64,000 nucleotides of DNA from Cypionkella sp. (GTDB lineage: Bacteria > Pseudomonadota > Alphaproteobacteria > Rhodobacterales > Rhodobacteraceae): positions 62,001-126,000 of the forward strand of contig NZ_JAQGKQ010000112.1 of NCBI RefSeq assembly GCF_028290025.1. The letters run 5' to 3'. The position numbers were made by a program, and so were the translations under genes. The notes under the pieces are model-generated. The model was not told the origin of the DNA. It did not search any database and saw only the letters and a list, made by a program, of their open reading frames with translations. Positions 26,914-36,781 of this stretch are shown piece by piece (positions within the stretch are counted from its first letter, which is position 1; each line of letters starts with the position of its first letter).

Positions 26914-29322
26914 TTAATGCGCCAGAGATGGCGAGTGTGGCCCCGCCGCCAAAGCCCGCGCAGCAGCGGCGGCTTCTTCGGCAGCTTCGTCCCATTCCAC
27001 CGGCTCCGGTTGACGCACCAACGCCAATTTCAACACTTCACGCACGTTGCTGACCGGAATGATCTGCAAGCCTTGCTTCACGTTATCCGGGATCTCAATC
27101 AGGTCTTTTTCATTCTCAGCCGGAATGAACACCGTCTTGATCCCGCCGCGCAACGCCGCCAGCAGTTTCTCTTTCAGCCCGCCGATTGGCAAAGCATTGC
27201 CGCGCAGGGTGACTTCGCCCGTCATTGCAATATCTTTGCGCACCGGAATACCAGTGATCACCGACACGATCGAGGTTACCATCGCCAGACCAGCGGACGG
27301 CCCGTCTTTCGGCGTCGCCCCTTCTGGAACGTGGACGTGAATGTCCATCGTCTCAAATTTCGGCGGTTTCACCCCGAGTTCTGGGCTGATCGAGCGCACG
27401 AAGCTGGCAGCCGCTTCGATGGACTCCTTCATCACATCGCCCAGCTTACCGGTGGTTTTCATCCGGCCCTTACCGGGCAACCGCAATGCTTCGATCTGCA
27501 ACAGATCGCCGCCCACGCTTGTCCAAGCCAGACCCGTCACCACGCCAACCTGATCGGTTTGCTCGGCCAGACCATAGTGATAGCGTTTGACGCCAAGGTA
27601 GCCTTCCAGCTTATCCTCGGTCACTTCAACCACTTTCGCGGTTTTCTTGACGATCTCGGTCACAGCCTTCCGCGCCAGTTTGGCGATTTCCCGCTCAAGA
27701 TTCCGCACCCCCGCTTCCCGCGTATAGGTGCGGATCATCTCGGTCAGCGCGGCATCGGTGATCGAAAACTCACCCTTCTTCAAAGCATGGCCCGCGATCT
27801 GTTTCGGCACCAAATGGCCCTTGGCGATCTCGCGCTTTTCGTCCTCGGTGTAGCCCGACAACGGAATGATCTCCATCCGATCAAGCAGCGGCCCCGGCAT
27901 GTTGTAAGAGTTCGCCGTGGTGATGAACATCACGTTCGACAGGTCGTATTCGACCTCCATATAGTGATCGACGAAGGTCGAGTTTTGTTCCGGGTCCAAC
28001 ACCTCCAACATAGCCGACGCCGGATCCCCGCGGAAATCCTGCCCCATCTTGTCGATCTCATCGAGCAAAATCAACGGGTTTGTGGTCTTGGCCTTTTTCA
28101 GCGCCTGAATGATCTTACCGGGCATAGAGCCGATATAGGTCCGACGGTGACCGCGGATTTCAGACTCGTCACGCACGCCACCTAGAGAAATCCGGATGAA
28201 CTCACGCCCGGTAGCCTTCGCCACCGAGCGCCCCAGCGAGGTTTTACCCACACCCGGAGGGCCAACAAGGCACAGGATCGGCCCCTTCAGCTTGGTCGAA
28301 CGCGCTTGCACCGCCAGATATTCAACGATGCGCTCTTTGACCTTTTCCAGCCCGTAGTGATCAGCATCCAGCACCTTTTGCGCCGCACCGAGATCTTTCT
28401 TAACGCGCGAAGACACGCCCCACGGCACCGACAACAGCCAGTCGATATAGTTGCGCACGACGGTCGCTTCCGCAGACATCGGCGACATATTCTTCAGCTT
28501 TTTCAGCTCGCCCTCAGCCTTATCACGCGCCTCTTTCGAGAACTTGGTGGCCTTGATCCGCGCCTCAAGCTCGGCCAGTTCGTTCTGACCTTCCTCACCG
28601 TCGCCGAGTTCCTTCTGAATGGCCTTCATCTGCTCATTCAGATAATACTCGCGCTGAGTGCGCTCCATCTGAGACTTCACCCGGGTCTTGATCTTCTTCT
28701 CAACTTGCAAGACCGACATTTCGCCCTGCATTTGGCCGTAGACCTTCTCCAGCCGCACAGCGACGTCCAACGTCTCCAGCAGGTCTTGCTTCAGACCAAC
28801 ATCAACCCCCAAATGTCCGGCAACCAAATCCGCCAAGCGCGCAGGCTCACGGGTTTCCGAGACAGCCGACAAAGCTTCCTCGGGGATGTTTTTCTTGATC
28901 TTGGCGTAACGCTCAAATTCTTCGGCAACGACGCGCACCATGGCGTCGGCGCTGTCCTTATCGCCGGGAGACTCAGCCAAACGCTCTGCCCGCGCCTCAA
29001 AGAAGCTGGGGTTTTCAACAAATTCGGTGATTTTCACCCGTGCCTTGCCTTCAACCAGCACTTTCACAGTGCCATCAGGCAATTTCAAAAGTTGCAGCAC
29101 ATTGGCGAGAACGCCAATCTGGTAAATCCCGTCAGTTGCGGGATCGTCTACGGAAGGATCAATCTGGCTCGACAGCAAAATCTGTTTGTCATCCGCCATC
29201 ACTTCTTCCAACGCCCGCACGGATTTTTCGCGGCCCACAAACAGCGGCACGATCATATGCGGGAAGACCACGATGTCACGCAGCGGCAGAACCGGGTAGC
29301 TCGTGGCGAGAGTATCAGTCAT
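26914..29322 (-). CDS. lon: ATP-dependent Lon protease
   Basis: This cytoplasmic AAA+ serine protease degrades misfolded and regulatory proteins. Domains in order are the N-terminal LON substrate domain (YPVLPLRDIVVFPHMIVPLF), an alpha-helical linker, the AAA+ module with Walker A GPPGVGKTS and Walker B LILLDEIDKMG, and the peptidase with catalytic Ser in KDGPSAGLAM and Lys in GGLKEKLLAA. The frame is open to 29499, but the family N-terminus starts at MTDTLATSYP, preceded by AAGGA, giving 802 residues. The 5' leader carries a nested inverted repeat at 29343-29384. It is followed by a strong terminator, so it is probably transcribed alone. Confidence 0.97.
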   Translation of the reverse strand: MTDTLATSYPVLPLRDIVVFPHMIVPLFVGREKSVRALEEVMADDKQILLSSQIDPSVDDPATDGIYQIGVLANVLQLLKLPDGTVKVLVEGKARVKITEFVENPSFFEARAERLAESPGDKDSADAMVRVVAEEFERYAKIKKNIPEEALSAVSETREPARLADLVAGHLGVDVGLKQDLLETLDVAVRLEKVYGQMQGEMSVLQVEKKIKTRVKSQMERTQREYYLNEQMKAIQKELGDGEEGQNELAELEARIKATKFSKEARDKAEGELKKLKNMSPMSAEATVVRNYIDWLLSVPWGVSSRVKKDLGAAQKVLDADHYGLEKVKERIVEYLAVQARSTKLKGPILCLVGPPGVGKTSLGRSVAKATGREFIRISLGGVRDESEIRGHRRTYIGSMPGKIIQALKKAKTTNPLILLDEIDKMGQDFRGDPASAMLEVLDPEQNSTFVDHYMEVEYDLSNVMFITTANSYNMPGPLLDRMEIIPLSGYTEDEKREIAKGHLVPKQIAGHALKKGEFSITDAALTEMIRTYTREAGVRNLEREIAKLARKAVTEIVKKTAKVVEVTEDKLEGYLGVKRYHYGLAEQTDQVGVVTGLAWTSVGGDLLQIEALRLPGKGRMKTTGKLGDVMKESIEAAASFVRSISPELGVKPPKFETMDIHVHVPEGATPKDGPSAGLAMVTSIVSVITGIPVRKDIAMTGEVTLRGNALPIGGLKEKLLAALRGGIKTVFIPAENEKDLIEIPDNVKQGLQIIPVSNVREVLKLALVRQPEPVEWDEAAEEAAAAARALAAGPHSPSLAH

Positions 29323-29342
29323 ATCGCGTTCCTTATCTGGCA

Positions 29343-29384
29343 GGAAAGCCTTGGCCCCGATTATCGGCAGCAGTAAGGCTTTCC
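29343..29384 (-). promoter_or_regulatory. Nested inverted repeat in the lon leader
   Basis: A 10-bp perfect inverted repeat, GGAAAGCCTT (29343-29352) and AAGGCTTTCC (29375-29384), encloses a second perfect one, CCGAT-T-ATCGG (29357-29367). On the lon strand this forms a two-tier stem-loop ending about 20 bases before the start codon. It could be an RNA control element or a protein operator; the sequence does not decide which. Confidence 0.55.
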
Positions 29385-29518
29385 CCTTCGGATTATGTAT
29401 TTGGGTGTGGCAAGCCTGCCTGTCAACCACCGCATCTTGTGTAATCATGCGCTGCCGATCCAGCGGGGGCAAGCAGGTTCGCCCATCAACCTTAAGCAAA
29501 CCCTATCATCACGCAGCG

Positions 29519-30190
29519 TCAGAACCGAGCCGACCGGTTTCGCACGCGGATCAAAAACTGCACCGTGAAGAAATCATTCAACAGGCCCAACGTCGCGCGC
29601 ATCACCCATTTCATCTTGCGACCGCGTCCGGGCTTGGAAATAGCCCTTTCAAGCACCAGCCCACTTGATGTCATAAGCTCACAGGCGGTCTGCTTGACGA
29701 ACCAGCGCAGATGCGTGCGATCAAGCACCCCCGAGTCTCGCAAGGTCCATTTGCCCCGGAAGAACAACGGAAATGAGGCTTCAAAATACCGGATGTTGGG
29801 GATGCTGGCCACGATCACCCCGTCCGGCGCCAGCGCTTCATGCAGCCGACGCACAACTGACCACGGATCTGCAAGATGTTCGAGCACATCAAGACACAGA
29901 ATAACGTCAAAAGGCCCGTGCTGCTCTAACAGTCGGCGCACAAACGCGTCATCCTCAAGATTGCCCGCGACATGAAAATCGAGCCGGGCGTCCGGTCGTT
30001 CAGGACTAATGAGGTCTACTACCCCGGCCTGCTCAACGTAGCCATGCTCCTTCAGCCAAACTACCGTAGCGCCCTCGCCGCCACCCACATCCAAAAGGCG
30101 TTTCCCGCCCTTCGGCACAAGCGGCATTATTTCGTGACGGACCAAATCATAATAGCCAGCCGTGCTCGCTTCCAAACTTTTTACGTTCAA
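29519..30190 (-). CDS. Class I SAM-dependent methyltransferase
   Basis: The 223-residue protein has a Rossmann-type SAM fold: motif I LLDVGGGEGATVVWLKEHGY (about residues 31-50), an acidic motif near VVDLISPERPDARLD, and motif IV DVILCLDVLEHLADPW. Its layout matches Methyltransf_23/UbiE-like enzymes, often found in surface polysaccharide pathways. The C-terminal part (RWFVKQTACELMTSSGLVLE) is family-like. The substrate is unknown. It lies between lon and tgt on the same strand but with gaps of about 190 bases on both sides, so it may be transcribed alone. Confidence 0.85.
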   Translation of the reverse strand: MNVKSLEASTAGYYDLVRHEIMPLVPKGGKRLLDVGGGEGATVVWLKEHGYVEQAGVVDLISPERPDARLDFHVAGNLEDDAFVRRLLEQHGPFDVILCLDVLEHLADPWSVVRRLHEALAPDGVIVASIPNIRYFEASFPLFFRGKWTLRDSGVLDRTHLRWFVKQTACELMTSSGLVLERAISKPGRGRKMKWVMRATLGLLNDFFTVQFLIRVRNRSARF

Positions 30191-30377
30191 ATCGACCTCC
30201 TGAATATCAAAAGACGAAAGCGTGACGGGCCCCGCACCTTGCCGCCAGCGTACCGAACAGTAAGGACCAAAGGGTTTAGGTCAACACAATTCCGCCGCAG
30301 TCCGACCGAGTCGCACGCGCGAGCAGCATTGCAATCGCTGATTCAAAGGAAACCGAAGAAAGGCAGATTGAATCGCG

Positions 30378-31592
<1,215 letters not shown>

Positions 31593-31611
31593 CTACCCGT
31601 GGAAAGTACAC

Positions 31612-32229
31612 ATGCCCGAAAAGTCCAGCCGTCCTGCCCAAACGCGCCTGACCTCCGAAGCCCGCCGCAAACAAATTGCCGAAGCCGCTCTGCGCAGCCT
31701 GCAAAATCACGGCCATTCCGGTCTGACTGCCCGCAAGGTGGCAGCCGAGGCTGGCCTGTCGCTGGGGCATTTGACATATCACTACAAAGATATGGCCGAA
31801 GTGTTGGCAGCCGCCTTTCGTCTCGCCGCCGATCAGGTGCAACAGGCTGGTCGTCGCGCCTTGATAAGACCCGGTGGCACGCCCTCAGAACGGCTGGACC
31901 GCTTTTTGCGCGCAGGCTTCAGCACCGACCTGATGACCCCCGCGCATTTGCGGCTGCGGATTGATCTGTGGTCGGCAGCCCTGACCCACAGCGAAATAGC
32001 CTCAATTGAGCGCGCGCTTTACGACAGCCATCGCGACGCGCTGGAACGCCTGCTCGACCACATGGCCGCAGGCTATGCTTATGAACGCATCCCAGCCGTC
32101 GCCGACCTGATCATGGCAACGCTGGACGGATTATGGCTGGATTGGCTGCGCCGAGGCGACGAGCAAGCGGTCAAAAACGGCCTTGACGGCTGCGTGTTGT
32201 TCGCGCGGCTACGGCTGGGCGGCAGCTGA
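31612..32229 (+). CDS. TetR-family regulator, BetI type
   Basis: This 205-residue repressor has an N-terminal HTH at about residues 15-62, with ARRKQIAEAALRSLQNHGHS and LTARKVAAEAGLSLGHLTYH. The C-terminal ligand domain is of the BetI/TetR_C_6 type (FSTDLMTPAHLRLRIDLWSA, LDGLWLDWLRRGD). BetI proteins usually control choline/betaine genes, but no bet genes are nearby. The gene is divergent from tgt and convergent with the ABC importer, so its target is not evident. The ATG at 31612 (MPEKSSR) is preferred; the frame is open from 31564. Confidence 0.85.
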   Translation: MPEKSSRPAQTRLTSEARRKQIAEAALRSLQNHGHSGLTARKVAAEAGLSLGHLTYHYKDMAEVLAAAFRLAADQVQQAGRRALIRPGGTPSERLDRFLRAGFSTDLMTPAHLRLRIDLWSAALTHSEIASIERALYDSHRDALERLLDHMAAGYAYERIPAVADLIMATLDGLWLDWLRRGDEQAVKNGLDGCVLFARLRLGGS

Positions 32230-32248
32230 CCGTGCCGAGAAACGCGCC

Positions 32249-32305
32249 AAAACTTAGCTAAATTTGCTTTCAGACGGGTTTAGATATCCGCGCCGAAGGC
32301 ATCCA
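32249..32305. repeat. Dispersed intergenic repeat, copy D (best full copy)
   Basis: The block AAAACTTAGCTAAATTTG is followed by CTTTCAGACGGGTTTAGATA and TCCGCGCCGAAGGCATCC. Its first half aligns with the copy at 15317-15368 and its second half with the short copy at 7383-7412. It lies 20 bases after the stop codon of the TetR gene. No protein is encoded. Confidence 0.6.
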
Positions 32306-32397
32306 AAATGCACCCAAAACCTCGACCCAAAATAGCAAACCATTAATAAACCCTGAATCTCACTTCGTAACCCATTGATTCTACGTAATCGCAATCC

Positions 32398-32413
32398 TGT
32401 CCACGTGTGGACA
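32398..32413. repeat. 16-bp palindrome TGTCCAC-GT-GTGGACA
   Basis: A perfect 7+2+7 inverted repeat lies just after the stop codon of the ABC permease gene and between two convergent genes. A near copy, TGTCCACGCGTGGGCA, occurs at 44658-44673. There is no T run, so it is not a plain terminator. Confidence 0.5.
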
Positions 32414-32418
32414 CCGCC

Positions 32419-33195
32419 TCAAGCCACTTTGCTCGGGAACCGACTTTCAAACCATTTGAACAGCAGAACAATCAGCGCCGTGATCGCCATATAAGTCAGT
32501 GCCAGCAACAACAGCGGCTCATAAACCACCAAAGTATCGCGCCGCACCCGGCCAGCGACATCATAAATTTCCATGATCGTAATCGTCGAGATCAGCGGCG
32601 TCGATTTCAACTGCAAAACCGTCTCGCCGCCAATCGTCGGCAAAACCCGCTGGATCGCCTGCGGCAACCAGATCCGCCGAAAGATGGTGAACCGAGGCAT
32701 CCCCATCGCCCGAGCAGCCTCTAACTGGCCATGCGGTACAGATTTGAAAGCGCCGCGTAAAACCTCACCCTCATACCCCGCCACGGACAGCGAAAGCGCC
32801 ACCACCGCATACGGCCAAGCCTGCCGCAAGATCGGCCAGAACATACTGTCTCTGATCCACGGGATCGACGGAAACAACGACCCTATGCCGTAATACAGCA
32901 GCCAAATCTGCATCAAAAGCGGCGTGCCCCGGATCACCGAGCAAAACACCCGCGCCGGCCAAGCGAGCCACCGCGGCCCCGCCGCCTGTACGAACCCAAT
33001 CGGGATCGCCAGCGCAAACCCGATTACCATGGTCACCACCAGCATCCAGATCGTCTGCCACAACCCGCGCAGCATCATTGACTGATACTTCGGGTTCGCC
33101 AGCCAATCCCAGCGCAAAGAATACGCGCACCACAACACCAGCCCCGCTGCAATCGCGATCATAATCACCCGGCGCAAATTGAGAAAGTCGCGCAT
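32419..33195 (-). CDS. Polar amino acid ABC transporter permease (HisM-type)
   Basis: This 258-residue inner-membrane permease has five or so membrane helices and the EAA loop EAARAMGMPRFTIFRRIWLPQAI that docks the ATPase. The opening MRDFLNLRRVIMIAIAAGLV and the pattern WQTIWMLVVTMVIGFALAIP fit the HisM/GlnP family. It forms a heterodimeric channel with the permease encoded directly upstream (stop and start overlap by one base). The gene order in the operon is binding protein, HisQ-type permease, HisM-type permease, with the ATPase gene first. Confidence 0.92.
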   Translation of the reverse strand: MRDFLNLRRVIMIAIAAGLVLWCAYSLRWDWLANPKYQSMMLRGLWQTIWMLVVTMVIGFALAIPIGFVQAAGPRWLAWPARVFCSVIRGTPLLMQIWLLYYGIGSLFPSIPWIRDSMFWPILRQAWPYAVVALSLSVAGYEGEVLRGAFKSVPHGQLEAARAMGMPRFTIFRRIWLPQAIQRVLPTIGGETVLQLKSTPLISTITIMEIYDVAGRVRRDTLVVYEPLLLLALTYMAITALIVLLFKWFESRFPSKVA

Positions 33196-33932
33196 CAGCC
33201 CCTCGAATCGCGTTGGCCGCGGCGTGAGACTTTTTCGAGCCGCCCGAACAGCAGAATTGAGACCAGCGAAACCGCCATATAAAGCGCCATCGCTGCGCCG
33301 TAAAACGTGAAAAATGCCTTTGTGGTGGCCGAAGCCTGGAACGTCGCTTTGGTCAGTTCGGTAAATCCAATCACCGCCAGCAAAGCTGTATCCTTAGTTG
33401 CGTTCAGCCAAAGATTTCCCAATCCCGGAATCGCATTCGAGGTCATCAGCGGCAACGTAATCCGCCGCGCCAGCATCACCGGCGACATCCCCATCGCGCG
33501 GGCAGCCTCAATCTGACCCTGCGGCACCGCGAGAATCGAACCCCGCAACACTTCAATCTGATAAGCGCCCTGCACCACCGCCAGCACAACCACGCCGGTG
33601 ATGAATTGGGGAAGATTGATACGCTCGTAGCCTAACCCCAGCAGTACCTGATTGATCAGCGCGGGCACCGCGTAATACAGGATCAGGATCAGTACCAACT
33701 CCGGCACCGCCCGCACAATAGTCGTGTAAACGGCGAGCAGGTCTTTCGCGACCGGGCCGCCGTAAAGTTTGCCAAACGCGCCGGAGACGCCAATGCAAAA
33801 TCCAATCGCATAGGCGCCAAGCGCGATCATCAGCGAGTTGCCAAAGCCCCAAAGCAGGGTCGCCCCCCAGCCGCAATCGCCGAAGCCAAGTAAAGTCAGG
33901 CTCGAAAGCTCTGCGGGTGGAGGGCAAACCAT
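33195..33932 (-). CDS. Polar amino acid ABC transporter permease (HisQ-type)
   Basis: The 245-residue membrane protein carries the EAA motif EAARAMGMSPVMLARRITLPLM (about residue 148-170) and the family start WGATLLWGFGNSLMIALGAY. It is the first of two permease subunits for a basic or polar amino acid importer. Its ATG overlaps the binding-protein stop in an ATGA junction at 33930-33934, pointing to translational coupling. The rest of the operon lies on both sides without gaps. Confidence 0.92.
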   Translation of the reverse strand: MVCPPPAELSSLTLLGFGDCGWGATLLWGFGNSLMIALGAYAIGFCIGVSGAFGKLYGGPVAKDLLAVYTTIVRAVPELVLILILYYAVPALINQVLLGLGYERINLPQFITGVVVLAVVQGAYQIEVLRGSILAVPQGQIEAARAMGMSPVMLARRITLPLMTSNAIPGLGNLWLNATKDTALLAVIGFTELTKATFQASATTKAFFTFYGAAMALYMAVSLVSILLFGRLEKVSRRGQRDSRG

Positions 33933-34696
33933 CAGTTTGCGGGACCGTAGATGTCGATGGTGAAGTATTTCTTGGTGATGGCATCATATTCGCCATCAGC
34001 CCGAACATCGGCAATTGCCTTGTTCAGCGTCGCATTAAGCGGATCACCCTTGCGCAAACCAAAGCCGACGCCGCGTCCCAATATAGCTGGATCATCGGCA
34101 ACGTTTCCGACGTTTTCGCAGCAAGCGCCGGGTGCGGTTTTCAGAAAATCGGCCACCACGATCGAATCCGCGACAACCGCATCAATCCGGCCTGCTGCCA
34201 GATCCTGATAGGATTCGTCCGAAGTTTGATAGCTTTTCAGCTCAGCGTCAGGGAAATGCGCCTGCACATAAGCCTCTTGGATGGTTGAAACCTGCACACC
34301 GATAATCTTGCCGCTCAGGCCCTCTGCGGTCGGCAGAATGCCCGCGTCTTTGGTGGCCATAACGGCGGTCGGCGTGTTGTAGTATTTGTCGGTGAAATCG
34401 ATGCTTTTTTGCCGTTCTTCGTTGATCGACATCGAGGACATGATCACGTCAATCTGCCCGGCGTTCAGCGCGGGGATGATGCCATCCCAAGCTGTCGGGG
34501 TGATCACGCAATCAAGTGCTGCTTTTTTGCAGACTGCGCTAAGGAAATCAATTTCCCAACCTGTCCAGTTGCCACTGGCATCGGGCGACGTGAACGGTGG
34601 ATATGGTTCTGCGGCGACACCAATTTTCAAAGGTGCTGCAAACGCGGCTGTTCCAAACAGCAGAGACACCGCTGCCGCAATAGCTATTTTCTTCAT
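33932..34696 (-). CDS. Periplasmic amino acid-binding protein (LAO/HisJ-type)
   Basis: The 254-residue protein has a signal peptide (KIAIAAAVSLLFGTAAFA) and a type II solute-binding fold: LKIGVAAEPYPPFTSPDASG, GWEIDFLSAVCKKAALDCVI, the ligand region DVIMSSMSINEERQKSIDFT and DAVVADSIVVADFL. The disulfide cysteines of the LAO/HisJ group are present (CKKAALDC). It would capture lysine/arginine/ornithine-like or other polar amino acids and deliver them to the HisQ/HisM-type channel. Confidence 0.92.
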   Translation of the reverse strand: MKKIAIAAAVSLLFGTAAFAAPLKIGVAAEPYPPFTSPDASGNWTGWEIDFLSAVCKKAALDCVITPTAWDGIIPALNAGQIDVIMSSMSINEERQKSIDFTDKYYNTPTAVMATKDAGILPTAEGLSGKIIGVQVSTIQEAYVQAHFPDAELKSYQTSDESYQDLAAGRIDAVVADSIVVADFLKTAPGACCENVGNVADDPAILGRGVGFGLRKGDPLNATLNKAIADVRADGEYDAITKKYFTIDIYGPAN

Positions 34697-34730
34697 AGTT
34701 AATCCTTACAAGTTGGTTTAAGTCTCCGCG

Positions 34731-35510
34731 CTAACCCACGGTTTTCAAGAACTGTTTTAGTCTTTCCGATCTTGGCGCACCGAACACTTCGGCCGGCGGG
34801 CCTTCTTCTTCGATCAGTCCGTTGTGCAAGTAGATCACATGACTTGCGACCTCACGTGCGAATTTCATCTCATGCGTAACCAGCACCATAGTGCGGCCTT
34901 CGTCAGCCAAGCCCTTGATGACTTGCAACACCTCACCAACCAATTCGGGATCTAAGGCCGAGGTCGGCTCGTCGAACAGCATCGCACGTGGTTCCATGCA
35001 CAAGGCCCGCGCGATGGCGGCACGTTGTTGCTGACCGCCCGACATGTACGCCGGGTATGCGCCAGCTTTTTCCGCCAAACCCACCCGAGCGAGCAGCTTA
35101 TGCGCCCGCGCTTCGGCCTCTGCCCTTGGCAATTTCAGCACATGCACTGGCACCTCAATCAGGTTTTCCAGCACGGTTTTATGGGTCCAGAGGTTAAAAT
35201 TCTGAAACACCATGCCCAGACTTTGCCGCAACCGCTCTAGCTGTCGGCGATCAGACGGGCTGCCATCTGGGCGCATTGAAACCGCCTCAGAGCCGATCTC
35301 AATCGTGCCTGCCGACGGGGTTTCCAAAAAGTTGATGCAGCGCAGCATGGTCGATTTGCCCGAGCCCGAGCCGCCAATGATCGCCACCACATCGCCTTCG
35401 CGCGCAGTTAGCGACACACCTTTCAACACCTCATGGGTGCCAAATGACTTGTGCAGACCGGCTACACGAATTGCTGTGGGCTTTTCAGCCGTAGTTCCCT
35501 GAATCGGCAT
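34731..35510 (-). CDS. Amino acid ABC transporter ATP-binding protein (HisP-type)
   Basis: This 259-residue ABC ATPase has Walker A IGGSGSGKST (about residues 44-53), the signature MSGGQQQRAAIARAL, Walker B AMLFDEPTSALD and the H-loop VTHEMKF, as in HisP/GlnQ. It powers import by the two permeases encoded downstream. It is the first gene of the four-gene operon and starts about 35 bases upstream of the binding-protein gene. No obvious regulator site is seen in the 136-bp gap to aroB. Confidence 0.94.
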   Translation of the reverse strand: MPIQGTTAEKPTAIRVAGLHKSFGTHEVLKGVSLTAREGDVVAIIGGSGSGKSTMLRCINFLETPSAGTIEIGSEAVSMRPDGSPSDRRQLERLRQSLGMVFQNFNLWTHKTVLENLIEVPVHVLKLPRAEAEARAHKLLARVGLAEKAGAYPAYMSGGQQQRAAIARALCMEPRAMLFDEPTSALDPELVGEVLQVIKGLADEGRTMVLVTHEMKFAREVASHVIYLHNGLIEEEGPPAEVFGAPRSERLKQFLKTVG

Positions 35511-35646
35511 GTGTTTCCAGCCGTTATGATTTCAGCCATCAAATGCGCCGACCCCTAATTGTGCAAGCGAATAATTCGAGCTTAGCGGGACGCAGGCGGC
35601 AAAACATGCGCGAGAACGCCCGGAAACTGGGCGGATGCGTGTTTAT

Positions 35647-36780
35647 TCAGCTTATCGAACCCTGGCGCCGCGCAGCTAGGGCGTCGCCGAGCAGACCAAG
35701 CACCAAGTCATGTGGCACATCTTCGGCGACAAAAGCCTGTCCGATGCCACGCGCCAACACAAATCGCAGCTTGCCGTCGATGACTTTCTTGTCCTGCCCC
35801 ATCAGCGCCAGCAAAGCCTCGGCACTTGGCAGATCGCCTTGTATATCGGCAACATCGGTCTTCATGCCCATGGTTCTGAGGTGAGCGCGGACGCGGCTTG
35901 GAACTTCTTGGGCGCAGAGGCCAAGACGTTGGCTAAGTTCAAATGCCAAAGCGCAGCCGATGGCGACACCCTCGCCGTGTAGCAGGCGATCTGAAAATCC
36001 GGTAGCTTTTTCAAGTGCATGGCAGAAGGTGTGGCCAAGGTTAAGCAGCGCGCGTTCACCTTCTTCGGTTTCGTCACGGCTGACGATGCCTGCTTTCATC
36101 TCGACCGAGCGGGTGACGGCGTATTGCTGCAAGCTCGCATGGCCCTGCGCCATTGCCGGGGCATTGACCTCAAGCCAATCGTAGAAATCAGCGTCGCCGA
36201 GCAGGCCGTATTTCACCACTTCGCCGTAGCCCGCAAGGAAGTCGCGGGGCTGCAGCGTGGCGAGCACGTCAATGTCGGCCAGCACCAAGCTTGGTTGATG
36301 GAAGGCACCGACGAGATTTTTGCCCTGCGTGGTGTTGATACCGGTTTTGCCACCGACCGAACTATCGACCTGCGCCAGCAGCGTCGTGGGGATTTGCACG
36401 AACCGCACGCCCCGGCGCAGTACGGCCGAGGCAAACCCGACAAGATCACCGACCACGCCACCACCAAACGCCACAACAACGTCGCGACGCTCTATCTTCT
36501 GTTCCAGCAGCCATTCGACACAACGCGCAAACTGCTCCCACCCCTTCGAGCTTTCGCCGGGGGGAATTGTCAACGCGGTCATGGTAATGCCTTCGTTTTC
36601 AAACGCCTTCGCGAGATCCATCAAATGACGCGCGGCGACGGTATCATCGGTGATGACGGCGACTTTCTTGCGCCTGAGCAAGGGCGCAATCTGTTGACCG
36701 GCTTGCGAGATCAGGCCGCGGCCGATCCGTACTTCATAACTGCGCGAGCCTAAGTCCACGTTGACGACATTCAGGCTCAT
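35647..36780 (-). CDS. aroB: 3-dehydroquinate synthase
   Basis: The enzyme makes 3-dehydroquinate from DAHP, the second step of the shikimate pathway, with NAD+ and a divalent metal. Conserved stretches are IPPGESSKGWEQ, FGGGVVGDLVGFASAVLRRG, QIPTTLLAQVDSSVGGKTGI, and the metal ligands in LGHTFCHALE and HGEGVAIG. The start MSLNVVNVDL at 36780 gives 377 residues. It lies 1 base after the aroK stop, so aroK-aroB form a tight operon, as in many bacteria. Confidence 0.96.
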   Translation of the reverse strand: MSLNVVNVDLGSRSYEVRIGRGLISQAGQQIAPLLRRKKVAVITDDTVAARHLMDLAKAFENEGITMTALTIPPGESSKGWEQFARCVEWLLEQKIERRDVVVAFGGGVVGDLVGFASAVLRRGVRFVQIPTTLLAQVDSSVGGKTGINTTQGKNLVGAFHQPSLVLADIDVLATLQPRDFLAGYGEVVKYGLLGDADFYDWLEVNAPAMAQGHASLQQYAVTRSVEMKAGIVSRDETEEGERALLNLGHTFCHALEKATGFSDRLLHGEGVAIGCALAFELSQRLGLCAQEVPSRVRAHLRTMGMKTDVADIQGDLPSAEALLALMGQDKKVIDGKLRFVLARGIGQAFVAEDVPHDLVLGLLGDALAARRQGSIS

Positions 36781-36781
36781 C

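Noticed and set aside
26917-28185. 422-codon open frame on the plus strand
   Set aside because: It is fully antisense to lon, whose motifs are unmistakable; it has no family signal or ribosome site. The same holds for 28306-29376 plus.
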